Below are positions 44,403 to 53,143 of a DNA stretch of 64,000 nucleotides, piece by piece. The number at the start of each line of letters is the position of its first letter. The first letter of the stretch is position 1. The DNA is from Chitinophaga rupis. GTDB taxonomy: Bacteria; Bacteroidota; Bacteroidia; Chitinophagales; Chitinophagaceae. The position numbers and the translations under genes were made by a program. The stretch is from assembly GCF_900109685.1 (NCBI RefSeq), contig NZ_FOBB01000001.1, positions 806,001-870,000 of the forward strand, in the 5' to 3' direction. The notes below the pieces were generated by a model. The model had not been told where the DNA came from and made no database searches. It saw nothing but the letters and a program-made list of their open reading frames with translations.

Positions 44403-44663
44403 ATGGAAGTTGCTGTTTTTGACACCTACGTAAAGAAGAAGAACGGAGGATACATGCACTTTGATATTATTGTTGCTGCCAATACACAATATGATCACGT
44501 GCTTACTTTTGGCAAAGCTTACCTGCAAACCAAACAACGCGCCTCGCCACACATCTCTACCCGGGACTGCCGTTTCTGCCACCTGGAAGAGGTAATACCG
44601 GTATGGGAAAAAACAATTGCCCGGCAAGGTTATTACATTCATGAAATTGAAGGCTGCCAGTAA
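44403..44663 (+). CDS. DUF2024 family protein
   Basis: An 86-residue protein, VAVFDTYVKKKNGGYMHFDI at the start and SPHISTRDCRFCHLEEVIP with a CRFCH motif in the second half, matching DUF2024. The structure of a family member is a small alpha/beta fold; the function is unknown. Cys and His in CxxCH-like order could bind metal, but no secretion signal exists, so it is not a c-type cytochrome. It lies 73 bp after the protoglobin gene and 73 bp before a MarR gene, all plus strand. Confidence 0.85.
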   Translation: MEVAVFDTYVKKKNGGYMHFDIIVAANTQYDHVLTFGKAYLQTKQRASPHISTRDCRFCHLEEVIPVWEKTIARQGYYIHEIEGCQ

Positions 44664-44736
44664 TATATTGATTGTATTTTCCACGATCCAAAATTTCTGT
44701 ATATTAGCCGGTTACAAAAAGTAAGCAGGAAGCAGG

Positions 44737-45360
44737 ATGGGGAAAACTTCAATTTTCAGCCCCGAACAACAAGCCGGAAATTTATCCAGTAAGGTGGTAG
44801 CCGCTTTAGAACGACTCTCAGCCACCTTTCGTGTATTGCTATGGAATGAGGCCAAGCAGCACGGACTAAGCCCTATACAGGTACAGCTCCTCATATTTTT
44901 ACTTTACTATCCTGAAGAAAAAAGGACGGTAACACACCTGGCGCATTATTTCAACATGACCAAGGCTACCATCAGCGATGCTGTAAAATCGCTGGAAAGC
45001 AAGCAACTGCTTACCCGCAAAATTACGGAAGGCGACTCCCGCAGCCATAGCCTGCACCTGACCAAAGAAGGCAAGGCCATGGCCAGGAAGGTGGAGCGGT
45101 TTGCCATTCCCATGCTGGATGTTGTAAGCCAGTTACCGGAAGATAAGCAGGCAACCCTGCTGGAAAACCTGCTGCAGCTCATTTACCAGCTGAACCAGGC
45201 TGACGTGATCACCCCTCAGACCATGTGCCAGAACTGCCGGTTCTATTCCCAAAAGAACGGTGGCCATTATTGCAACCTGGTAAAATCTCCACTAAAAGCC
45301 GGCGATCTGCGGGTGGATTGTCCCGAATTCCAATTTCCTCCTGCGGAGGAATTGGAATAA
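44737..45360 (+). CDS. MarR-family regulator with four-cysteine C-terminal tail
   Basis: A 207-residue regulator. The MarR winged helix covers about residues 20-150 (TVTHLAHYFNMTKATISDAV as recognition HTH, RKITEGDSRSHSLHLTKEG as wing). The tail carries Cys164 and Cys167 (CQNC), Cys179 (HYCN) and Cys195 (DCPEF), a pattern able to bind Zn or an Fe-S cluster. Such tails occur in a subgroup of Bacteroidota MarR proteins. Its target is probably nearby, perhaps the protoglobin/DUF2024 genes; that is inference. Confidence 0.88.
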   Translation: MGKTSIFSPEQQAGNLSSKVVAALERLSATFRVLLWNEAKQHGLSPIQVQLLIFLLYYPEEKRTVTHLAHYFNMTKATISDAVKSLESKQLLTRKITEGDSRSHSLHLTKEGKAMARKVERFAIPMLDVVSQLPEDKQATLLENLLQLIYQLNQADVITPQTMCQNCRFYSQKNGGHYCNLVKSPLKAGDLRVDCPEFQFPPAEELE

Positions 45361-45723
45361 TTAATAATTAAGAATGAAGAATTAATAATCGTGTGGAGGG
45401 AGTGCAAGTATAACAGGTGCAGCGCACTGATTACTTTCCTTGCCGGAAAAAGTTGTTTGTTTCATCCATAATCATATAACCGGTATATGTTGTGAAAGCT
45501 GTGCTAAGCAAGTAAATAGTTAATTAATAATAGTAACGGTGGGGGATATATGCAGCTGTAGTTAATAATTAATGAGGGTGCGGGAAACTAGCTGTAGGTG
45601 AACTACAAGAGCAACTATTAGTAAACGGGGGAGGATATGATGCCACTTTAGCTAAACAAAAGCACGGTATTTCCCGCAGTACTGAATAACGATTATTAAT
45701 GCTTAATTATTCATTATTAATTA
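45358..45723. repeat. 366-bp miniature element with 34-bp imperfect terminal inverted repeats
   Basis: Left end 45358-45391 and right end 45690-45723 match as inverted repeats at 30 of 34 positions (AT-rich, inner ends CGATTATTAAT). The left end overlaps the MarR stop codon. The interior has no complete gene; one open stretch near 45.59-45.69 kb encodes YDATLAKQKHGISRSTE, which faintly resembles the HTH of IS3-type OrfA. Confidence 0.65.
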
Positions 45724-45732
45724 AAACGGTTA

Positions 45733-45942
45733 CTATTCATTCGTACGATTGCTGCGCCACCAGCGGTAACCCAGGATACCGATAATGAGTAAAGGCGTTA
45801 AGGCCAGGTAAAGAATACCATTGTTCAACCCTTTGGCAGGGCCTTCTCCCAGCTGCTGCGCGGTTTTGGTACAAAGGGAACACTGCGCCATTGCCTGCAC
45901 GCTGCACAGTAATATCATTAAAAATAATCCAAGCTGCTTCAT
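45733..45942 (-). CDS. Small secreted/membrane protein with CxxC motif
   Basis: A 69-residue protein with a signal peptide (MKQLGLFLMILLCSVQAMA) cleaved before QCSLC. Mature residues have one CSLC motif, a short linker (KGLNNGILYL) and a membrane helix at about 43-62, ending in a positive tail. It is the last gene of the cytochrome oxidase locus; small proteins of this type are common there in Bacteroidota. Role unknown; redox or copper handling is a guess. Confidence 0.7.
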   Translation of the reverse strand: MKQLGLFLMILLCSVQAMAQCSLCTKTAQQLGEGPAKGLNNGILYLALTPLLIIGILGYRWWRSNRTNE

Positions 45943-45979
45943 GTGTGTCCTTTAAAGTGCGGTTACAAAGTTACACCCA

Positions 45980-46552
45980 TTAATAATACGGGGAGATCAT
46001 TATATACACCACTACACCGGTTACGGATACATAAAACCAAATAGGCCAGGTTACACGGGCTATTTTCTTATGTTTTACAAAATCAGATTGCAGGCCCCGC
46101 AATAAGGTGAACAGCACCAGCGGAACAATTACCACCGCCAGCACAATATGGGTAAGCAGAATAAAGTAATAAAAATAACGGCTGCCACCTACTGCAGCCT
46201 TTTCCACGGCATCCACCACACCATTATGGTCAGTATCACCAAACTTAGTGCTTTCTGTAAAAAAGTGGTATGTAACGTATGATACTAGGAAGATGGTGCT
46301 GAGTACCACCGCGGTTAAATTAGCGGCTTTATGCGCCTTAATATGCCCATTCTTGATGAAATACAGGCTGGCTAACAGCAGCACCGCAGTAATGGAATTT
46401 AAAATGGCATGGAATAAGGGCAGCAGCTGCACATTAAACCCTGCTTCCATATGCGGGCGAGGCAGATAAAAAAGAATGGCCACCAACACCGGTATTACGA
46501 TGGATATGATGGTTATAGGAAGGTTAAGGTTCTTGTTCTTAAGACTACTCAT
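45980..46552 (-). CDS. DUF420 membrane protein
   Basis: A 190-residue protein with five predicted membrane helices. The family pattern is visible: PRPHMEAGFNVQLLPLFHAILNS, FIKNGHIKAHKAANLTAVVLS, YYFILLTHIVLAVVIVPLVLF and KHKKIARVTWPIWFYVSVTGVVVY, including conserved His residues in helices. DUF420 (YozB/CtaM-like) proteins help assemble aa3/caa3 oxidases. It lies downstream of the SCO gene in the same direction, consistent with oxidase assembly. Confidence 0.9.
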   Translation of the reverse strand: MSSLKNKNLNLPITIISIVIPVLVAILFYLPRPHMEAGFNVQLLPLFHAILNSITAVLLLASLYFIKNGHIKAHKAANLTAVVLSTIFLVSYVTYHFFTESTKFGDTDHNGVVDAVEKAAVGGSRYFYYFILLTHIVLAVVIVPLVLFTLLRGLQSDFVKHKKIARVTWPIWFYVSVTGVVVYIMISPYY

Positions 46553-46625
46553 CTCGATTTACGATTTTAGATTTACGATCTTAGATCTTTTAAGACCTAA
46601 AACCGTAACCCGTATACCTGAAATA

Positions 46626-47321
46626 TCACTTCACCGATTCAGTACCTGCAAACAACCGCTTCCAGAAGGGCGGCCGGTTCCGGTCTTTCTCTAAATGTAG
46701 TACGGCAATATCATTGGCGCATTGGCGGATGGCGTTACTATCCAGCCCATTGTAATAACCGCGAATATGGCCGTTCTTATCTATCAGCACCAGCTTTTCC
46801 GTATGAATAAAATCATCCGGGCCACCACTGCCTTCTGTTACCGATACAAAAAAATCATGGCGGGCCAGGTCGTAGATCTCTTTTTTGGGCCCTGTCAGCA
46901 GCCACCAGTTATCCGGGTTAATGCCGTTCTTATTCGCATACCAGCGCAGGCGCTCAGATGAATCGCGTTCCGGGTCTACAGAAAAAGAGAGGAGCTGCAG
47001 CAGCGTATCATTCTTCACATACGCATCCTGTATTTTCTTCAGGTTTTTGGTAAGGGTGGGGCAAATGCTGGTACAGGAAGTAAAAAAGAAATCTACCAGC
47101 ACCACTTTACCGGGCAGGTTCTTCAGGCCTACCTGCTGCCCTAACTGATTGGTAAGGGTAAAATTGCGGATAGTATGAAACACTGTATCGTAGCTGGTTT
47201 TACCATCCTTCACTACGGTATCCACCCTTTCCGGAATGTAAAAACGTGGTACAGGTACCACGTTTCTACCGTAATGATCTACTATCAGGTACCCCACAAG
47301 CGGTAATAAAACCGCCAACAT
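46626..47321 (-). CDS. SCO1/SenC-type copper chaperone
   Basis: SCO proteins insert copper into the CuA centre of oxidase subunit II. The 231-residue protein has an N-terminal membrane anchor, a thioredoxin fold with CxxxC in FFFTSCTSICPTLTKN and the copper-binding His in FIHTEKLVLID. Start is uncertain: the frame is open for 15 codons upstream of this ATG and encodes KRHAISRRAVIGL, a good positively charged N-terminus, but that extension has no ATG, GTG or TTG (an ATA lies at 47363). The gene is downstream of subunit IV. Confidence 0.9.
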   Translation of the reverse strand: MLAVLLPLVGYLIVDHYGRNVVPVPRFYIPERVDTVVKDGKTSYDTVFHTIRNFTLTNQLGQQVGLKNLPGKVVLVDFFFTSCTSICPTLTKNLKKIQDAYVKNDTLLQLLSFSVDPERDSSERLRWYANKNGINPDNWWLLTGPKKEIYDLARHDFFVSVTEGSGGPDDFIHTEKLVLIDKNGHIRGYYNGLDSNAIRQCANDIAVLHLEKDRNRPPFWKRLFAGTESVK

Positions 47322-47386
47322 TAATCCTATAACTGCCCTGCGTGAAATAGCATGTCGTTTTATAAATTAAAAACGCGTTGTGTCTT

Positions 47387-47791
47387 TTAGTGATGTCCTT
47401 CCTCAGTATGCACAGCAGGTAATTCCTGACGAGGTGCACCGGGAGAAAGGTCCTTACGCATGTTCTTCCAGGAATCACCATCTGCCAGGAAGGCAATAAT
47501 GAACCATACGAACAGCATTAAAGGTATCAGGATGGTCAGGATCAGGTTCTTGATCTCATGACGCAAGTGCATAAATTCAGCTACAATGAAAAAGGCCTTT
47601 ACAATGGTCAAGCCCACAAAGATAGCATTCAGCACCAGGCGGCTTGGGAAGCCGGTTTCCAGGTGTAAGAAAGCCAGCGCTACTTCCACTACTGTCACAC
47701 ACAATAAGATCCAGAACGTTTTCCAGATGGTTTTGGTGGAGCCTTCATGCTCCTGGTGTTCATGCCCTTCTACCGTATGTGTATGTTCCAT
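47387..47791 (-). CDS. Cytochrome c oxidase subunit IV (CtaF-like)
   Basis: A 134-residue membrane protein; MEHTHTVEGHEHQEHEGST at the start is His-rich, followed by three membrane helices (FWILLCVTVVEVALAFLHL, LVLNAIFVGLTIVKAFFIV, LILTILIPLMLFVWFIIAFL) and the conserved AEFMHLRHE. This matches the caa3-type subunit IV/prokaryotic COX4 family. The Met at 47791 is used, two codons after another. Operon context supports it. Confidence 0.9.
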   Translation of the reverse strand: MEHTHTVEGHEHQEHEGSTKTIWKTFWILLCVTVVEVALAFLHLETGFPSRLVLNAIFVGLTIVKAFFIVAEFMHLRHEIKNLILTILIPLMLFVWFIIAFLADGDSWKNMRKDLSPGAPRQELPAVHTEEGHH

Positions 47792-47852
47792 TATCAATAA
47801 TTTTTTTAAGATTCTACATTTAAAATAACGACTTCAATTCCCTTTGCTGCTA

Positions 47853-48527
47853 TTACAGCAGGTAAAAACAGGTGAACACAAATACCCAAACCAGGTCTAC
47901 AAAGTGCCAGTACAAACCTACTTTTTCAATCATTTCATAGTGCCCGCGCTGCTCGTAGGTACCTTTCAGTACGTTGGCCAGGATCACAATGTTCAGCACC
48001 ACACCGGAAGTTACGTGCAGGCCGTGGAAGCCGGTAATGGTAAAGAAGAAGTTAGTAAAGTTGGTAGAAGCTACCGTACCATTCACATTAGAGAAAGGAT
48101 TGCGGCCCCACCAGGCGCCTTCATGGAAAAGGTGTGTCCATTCCCAGGCCTGGCAAGACAGGAAGGCAATACCACCAATGATGGTCCAGATGAGCCATTT
48201 GGCCACATCTTTCTGGTTCCTGTGGTGACCGGCATGTACAGCTAATACCATGGTCACAGAACTCATAATGAGGATAAAGGTCATTAAGCTCACAAATACC
48301 AATGGCATGTGCGCATGCCCCATCAGCGGGAATGAGCGGAAAACCTCGTTAGGATCAGGCCAGGAGGTGCTCATGAAGCGGATAGTACCGTATGAGATCA
48401 GTAATGCGCCAAAAGTAAAAGCATCTGACATCAGGAAGTACCACATCATCAACTTTCCATAGCTCACATTAAAGGGAGAATATCCTCCGCCCCACCATTT
48501 TTTCTTCGCTGTAACTGCTGTATCCAT
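47853..48527 (-). CDS. Cytochrome c oxidase subunit III
   Basis: A 224-residue membrane protein of the heme-copper oxidase subunit III family with about five helices. Conserved segments: YGKLMMWYFLMSDAFTFGAL, CQAWEWTHL, NFFFTITGFHGLHVTSGVV and the ending GLYWHFVDLVWVFVFTCFYL. It follows a second, shorter subunit III-like gene in the same operon. Confidence 0.92.
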   Translation of the reverse strand: MDTAVTAKKKWWGGGYSPFNVSYGKLMMWYFLMSDAFTFGALLISYGTIRFMSTSWPDPNEVFRSFPLMGHAHMPLVFVSLMTFILIMSSVTMVLAVHAGHHRNQKDVAKWLIWTIIGGIAFLSCQAWEWTHLFHEGAWWGRNPFSNVNGTVASTNFTNFFFTITGFHGLHVTSGVVLNIVILANVLKGTYEQRGHYEMIEKVGLYWHFVDLVWVFVFTCFYLL

Positions 48528-48598
48528 TTTTAATTTAATTCGTTGTTATTTATTTCGGCGTTTTATGTCTTTATTCAATTGTTTGAATGAACCCTCGT

Positions 48599-49165
48599 TT
48601 ACCTGGCTATGCTTAAAAATACCAGGAGGTAGATCCACAACACATCTACAAAATGCCAGTAGAGCGATGCGACCTCAATAGGTACGGCGCTGTAAACGCG
48701 CACCCTTGTTCTGTAAGCCCGGGCAAACATGATCAGCAGGGCTACCACACCTCCCAGTACGTGCAGCATATGCATGCCTACGATCACGTAAATAAAGGAG
48801 GCCGATACCGGCCCGCTCAGCGGTAAGCCGCGCTGGCTTAACTGGGAAAAACCCAGGCACTGACATGCCGCAAATACCACACCCAAAGCGGCTGTAAGGG
48901 TTATGAGCTGCTTGTAGCGCTGCATATTCCTTTGCTTGAACTGCTTTACGGCTAGCTGGATGGTTCCACTGCTGATGAGTATCACCGCGGTAGAGATCCA
49001 GAAGATGTGGGGTAAATCAAAGACCTGCCAGTTCGCCTGTGCCCGTTTTACAACATAGGCACTGGTAAAACCTATGAACATCATAGTTATGCTGCCCATA
49101 GCAATCCACAGGGAATATTTATGCGGATGTATTTTCTTTCTTTGTACACTCATTGCCTGCATCAC
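48599..49165 (-). CDS. Cytochrome c oxidase subunit III-like protein (short form)
   Basis: A 188-residue, five-helix member of the subunit III family. It has KYSLWIAMGSITMMFIGFTS, IFWISTAVILISSGTIQLAV, VIVGMHMLHVLGGVVALLIM and SLYWHFVDVLWIYLLVFLS. Bacteroidota oxidase loci usually carry two such proteins. The start may be Met1 (49165) or Met5 (49153). It follows ctaB after 11 bp. Confidence 0.9.
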   Translation of the reverse strand: MMQAMSVQRKKIHPHKYSLWIAMGSITMMFIGFTSAYVVKRAQANWQVFDLPHIFWISTAVILISSGTIQLAVKQFKQRNMQRYKQLITLTAALGVVFAACQCLGFSQLSQRGLPLSGPVSASFIYVIVGMHMLHVLGGVVALLIMFARAYRTRVRVYSAVPIEVASLYWHFVDVLWIYLLVFLSIAR

Positions 49166-49176
49166 GCTCTTTTCAT

Positions 49177-50076
49177 TTATACTTTATCAGCCAGCAATGC
49201 CAGCTGTACTATTACCAGGTAAATATAAGAACCAAACATCAGCTTACGGGCAGCAGGCACATCGCATTTCCGGTACAGCGTAACTGCGCGGTACAGGTAA
49301 AAAATGCCAGCCAGTATGCAAATGATGGCAGATATGCTACCGCTGATCTTTAACAGGTAAGGCGCTAAGCCGGCCGGTATCAGTAACAGCGCATAGGTAG
49401 CAGATTGCAATGCCGTCATTTTATTGGGCCCGCCTGCAGCCGGCAGCAGCTTAAAACCAGCTTTGGTATAGTCCTGGTGCGCTATCCAGGCAATTGCCCA
49501 GAAGTGCGGGAACTGCCACAGGAACTGGATGGCGAATAAAGACCAGCCACCTTCGCTCAGCTGGTTAGCACCGGCTGCCCACCCGATCAACGGGGGCAAA
49601 GCACCGGGAATAGCGCCTACCAGCACTGCCAGTGAATTCCATTTTTTCCAGGGCGTATATACAAAACCGTATAATACCAGGGAGATTAAGCTTAGTATAG
49701 CACTCAGCCAGTTAAAGCTATAGGCCATAATGCCAATGCCCGCCAAACCTGTAACCACTGCCACCACGGAGGCTTCTGTTTCAGAAAGCCGGCCGGCTGG
49801 TAAAGGGCGGTTAGCGGTACGCGCCATCAGCTTATCCGTATTCTTTTCCCACACCTGGTTAATGGTGTTGGCAGAACCGGATACTAAAAGGCCACCTGCA
49901 AATAATAAAAGAACTTTTACCAGGTTAAACTCCACTCCCGGCACCAGCAGGTAACCTACCACACAGGAAAATACCACCATGAACGTGAGGTTGAACTTCA
50001 TGAGCTGGAAGTAATCCTTCGCCTTGCTGGCTACTGCATACGATAACGACAATTTTATGGAGTTTTCTTGCAACAC
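49177..50076 (-). CDS. ctaB: Heme O synthase (protoheme IX farnesyltransferase)
   Basis: CtaB farnesylates heme b to heme O for the oxidase. The 299-residue UbiA-family membrane protein has the two Asp-rich motifs: NQVWEKNTDKLMARTANRPL and AIAWIAHQDYTKAGFKLLP. About eight helices are predicted. It lies between subunit I and the subunit III-like gene, supplying the heme the complex needs. Confidence 0.94.
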   Translation of the reverse strand: MLQENSIKLSLSYAVASKAKDYFQLMKFNLTFMVVFSCVVGYLLVPGVEFNLVKVLLLFAGGLLVSGSANTINQVWEKNTDKLMARTANRPLPAGRLSETEASVVAVVTGLAGIGIMAYSFNWLSAILSLISLVLYGFVYTPWKKWNSLAVLVGAIPGALPPLIGWAAGANQLSEGGWSLFAIQFLWQFPHFWAIAWIAHQDYTKAGFKLLPAAGGPNKMTALQSATYALLLIPAGLAPYLLKISGSISAIICILAGIFYLYRAVTLYRKCDVPAARKLMFGSYIYLVIVQLALLADKV

Positions 50077-50137
50077 TTATTCTGGCTTTTAGCAATTAGC
50101 TATTAGCTGTTAGCAGCTAACAGCCAACAGCTGTTTA

Positions 50138-51961
50138 TTAATGCGCTGTTTCGTCAGGGCCCAACGGCACGGTTTGCGGAATAAAGTCTTTTCCGTCCTT
50201 GCTGTAGTCATACGCCCAACGGTGTACTTCCGGAATTTCACCAGGCCAGTTGCCATGCCCCGGATGTATGGGGGTGGTCCATTCCAGTGTAGTTGCATCC
50301 CAGGGGTTGGTAGTGGTTAGCTTACGGCCCTTGAAAATGCTGTAGAAGAAGTTGAACACAAACAGCAGCTGCGTAGCAAATACAATGAATACCACGATAC
50401 TGATAAACTTATTCAGCTCTGCAAACTGTTTGAAAGATTCCCAGTTGGAGTAATCATAATACCTTCTGGGCATACCGGCCATACCTTCATAGTGCATAGG
50501 CCAGAAGATGCAGTAAGCGCCTACCAGCGTGATCCAGAAGTGAATATAACCCAGCGTGCCATTCAGGTAGCGGCCATACAGCTTCGGGAACCAGTGGTAA
50601 ATACCGGCAAACATACCAAAGAAGGCAGATACACCCATTACTATATGGAAGTGCGCGATCACGAAGTAAGTATCGTGCAGGTGAATATCAATAGAAGAGT
50701 TACCCAGCCAGATACCGGTTAAACCGCCGGAGATAAAGGTGCTTACAAAACCGATGGAGAACAGCGCTCCCGGGGTGAACCGTATGCTGCCTTTCCAGAT
50801 GGTGGTGAGCCAGTTAAATACCTTGATGGCCGATGGTACCGCGATAAGTAAGGTTAAGAGTACGAAGAATGCGCCCAGGAAGGGATTCAAACCTGTTACG
50901 AACATGTGGTGCGCCCATACCAGGAAGGCCAGAATCGCAATTGCAAACAGGGAGCCGATCATTGCCAGGTAACCAAAGATAGGTTTACGGGAATTGATGG
51001 CCAGTACTTCAGACACCATACCCATTGCAGGCAGGATGATGATGTACACTTCCGGGTGACCCAGGAACCAGAACAAGTGCTGGTACAGGATGGCACTACC
51101 GCCTTCGTTAGACAGTGCTTTACCGGCTACAAACAGCTCGCTCAGGTAAAAGCTGGTGCCTGCATGACGGTCAAACAACAGCAGGATGAAACCTGACAGT
51201 AATACCGGGAAGGATAATACACCCAGTACAGCGGTGAAGAAGAATGCCCAGATGGTCAGCGGCAGCTTCGTCATGCTCATACCTTTGGTACGCATATTCA
51301 GAATAGTAGAAATATAGTTCAAACCACCCAGCAGCTGCGACACTACGAACAGCGCCATGCTGGTTAGCCAAAGATCCATACCTATTTTAGAACCGATAGA
51401 AGCATCGCCCAGGGCGCTCAGCGGAGGGTAAGATGTCCAGCCGCCGGAAGCAGGTCCTGTTTGTACGAACAGGGAACAGGTCATTACTACGCTGGCCATA
51501 AAGAAGAACCAATAGCTCAGCATGTTCATGAAGGGTGAAGCCATATCGCGCGCACCTACCTGCAGGGGTATCAGCAGGTTGGAGAAAGTACCGGACAAAC
51601 CTGCCGTCAATACAAAGAATACCAGGATGGTACCGTGCATGGTTACCAGGGCGTAGTACGCCTCCGGTGTAATACGGCCGCCTTTAGCCCAATGGCCCAG
51701 GATAGATTCCAGGAAAGGGAAAGTGGAGTCAGGGAAAGCCAGCTGTAAGCGGAACAATACTGAAAAACCAGCGCCTACGATCGCCCAGATGATACCGGTG
51801 ATCAGGAATTGCTTGGCAATCATTTTATGATCCATGCTGAAAACATACTTCGATATGAAGCTGTCTTCATGATGATGTTCATCATGCCCGTTGCCATGGT
51901 CATGCGCCGCTGCGCCGTGCGTTACCTCATGATGACTGTGCAGGGTTGCTTCGTTACTCAT
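50138..51961 (-). CDS. ctaD: Cytochrome c oxidase subunit I
   Basis: A 607-residue heme-copper oxidase catalytic subunit. It has the N-terminal His-rich leader, HGTILVFFVLTAG with a heme-a His, the CuB/Tyr motif WFLGHPEVYIIILPAMG, and HDTYFVIAHFHIVMG with the heme a3/a His ligands. The Tyr of HPEVY marks the A-family oxidase. About 12 helices. It is in the ACIII locus, so it probably accepts electrons from ActE or a linked cytochrome. Confidence 0.96.
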   Translation of the reverse strand: MSNEATLHSHHEVTHGAAAHDHGNGHDEHHHEDSFISKYVFSMDHKMIAKQFLITGIIWAIVGAGFSVLFRLQLAFPDSTFPFLESILGHWAKGGRITPEAYYALVTMHGTILVFFVLTAGLSGTFSNLLIPLQVGARDMASPFMNMLSYWFFFMASVVMTCSLFVQTGPASGGWTSYPPLSALGDASIGSKIGMDLWLTSMALFVVSQLLGGLNYISTILNMRTKGMSMTKLPLTIWAFFFTAVLGVLSFPVLLSGFILLLFDRHAGTSFYLSELFVAGKALSNEGGSAILYQHLFWFLGHPEVYIIILPAMGMVSEVLAINSRKPIFGYLAMIGSLFAIAILAFLVWAHHMFVTGLNPFLGAFFVLLTLLIAVPSAIKVFNWLTTIWKGSIRFTPGALFSIGFVSTFISGGLTGIWLGNSSIDIHLHDTYFVIAHFHIVMGVSAFFGMFAGIYHWFPKLYGRYLNGTLGYIHFWITLVGAYCIFWPMHYEGMAGMPRRYYDYSNWESFKQFAELNKFISIVVFIVFATQLLFVFNFFYSIFKGRKLTTTNPWDATTLEWTTPIHPGHGNWPGEIPEVHRWAYDYSKDGKDFIPQTVPLGPDETAH

Positions 51962-52027
51962 AATCGGATCTATTTGGAAGTATCTTACTGTTATGTCTTA
52001 AATAATGCTGTTCACAAATTTAGTGAA

Positions 52028-53080
52028 TTATAATGCCGCTACTGCTTTCTGGGTGCTGTCTTTAGCCTCTTTAGGAGCAACAGGCTGTGCGGGAGCACCG
52101 GAACCTTCTGCTTCATGTGCCAGCGCATACTGCGATTTCTGTTTAGCTACCCAGGCATCGAACTCCTGTTGTGTTTCTACTACTATGTTGGCTTTCATAG
52201 AGTAGTGGCCTGCGCCGCACATCTGGTCGCAGGAAATTTCGTATACAAAATCCGGGTTACCGGTTTTGTCTTTCATCTGCGTGGTAGTGAACTTAGGTGT
52301 AAACCACAGGGTGGTAGGAATACCGGGCACCGCATCCATTTTCAGGCGGAAGTGAGATAAACCTACGTCATGCACCACATCGCGTGAACCAATGATCAGT
52401 TTTACAGGTTTACCTACTACCAGGTGCATTTCAGTGGCCATGAAATCATCTTTATTCAGGTTATCATCCCAATCCTGGCCAACCGGGTTGGTAGCATCAT
52501 TAATGTTCTTGAAGAATTTGCTGCCCAGCTGCCCGTCTTTACCGGGGTAGCGGATCAGCCAGTTAAACTGCTTGCCGGTAATTTCTACCACCATAGCATC
52601 TTTAGGCGCTTCGGAGGTAATGGCAAACCAGTGGCGCAAACCAATGGCCACCAGAATGGTGAGCGCAATGGCAGGGATCACGGTCCAGATCACTTCCAGC
52701 TTGTTATTGTGCGGGAAATAAAAGGCAGCCTGGCCTTCTTTTTCCTGGTATTTGAATGCGAACCAGAACAGCAGTATCTGCGTGATCACAAATACCACCC
52801 CGGTAATTACCAGGGTCCACATGATCATGTTATCAATGGAATCGCCCTGTTCGGATGCCGCTTCGCCCAATATCTTACCTTTCAACAGCTCATTGCAGTA
52901 ATATACGCCAATGAGTCCCAGCACCAGGAAAGCGATCAGCAAAAAGCCGTTAATGCGGTTATTCTGCTGGCGGGCCTTCTTTTCTCCCTTCAAAATGGAC
53001 ACATATTCGCTCGCCTTCGCAATCTGGAAGATGACTATGAATATGAGCACAACAACTAAGACTGCTAAAAAACCTGACAT
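52028..53080 (-). CDS. ctaC: Cytochrome c oxidase subunit II
   Basis: A 350-residue subunit with membrane helices near the N-terminus (one at about 1-20, then two more around 47-65 and 92-112) and a periplasmic cupredoxin domain carrying the CuA motif CDQMCGAGHYSM (Cys-x3-Cys, His, Met). DVVHDVGLSHFRLKMDAVPG provides the first His. No fused cytochrome c domain is seen, so ActE or another cytochrome must deliver electrons. The third N-terminal helix is a common trait of Bacteroidota CtaC. Confidence 0.94.
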   Translation of the reverse strand: MSGFLAVLVVVLIFIVIFQIAKASEYVSILKGEKKARQQNNRINGFLLIAFLVLGLIGVYYCNELLKGKILGEAASEQGDSIDNMIMWTLVITGVVFVITQILLFWFAFKYQEKEGQAAFYFPHNNKLEVIWTVIPAIALTILVAIGLRHWFAITSEAPKDAMVVEITGKQFNWLIRYPGKDGQLGSKFFKNINDATNPVGQDWDDNLNKDDFMATEMHLVVGKPVKLIIGSRDVVHDVGLSHFRLKMDAVPGIPTTLWFTPKFTTTQMKDKTGNPDFVYEISCDQMCGAGHYSMKANIVVETQQEFDAWVAKQKSQYALAHEAEGSGAPAQPVAPKEAKDSTQKAVAAL

Positions 53081-53143
53081 TGCTATTTGAAATAATTAAG
53101 TTATCTAATGCTTTTCGTTGTTACTATCGTTCACGTCCTTTGA

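Noticed and set aside
45590..45690. Transposase gene in the 366-bp element
   Set aside because: Only about 35 codons with a weak HTH-like segment and no catalytic domain; too little to call a gene.
50084..50137. Short inverted repeat with TTAGCTGTTAGC units after ctaD
   Set aside because: Simple local repeat of the kind seen in several gaps; no U tract, so neither a clear terminator nor an element.
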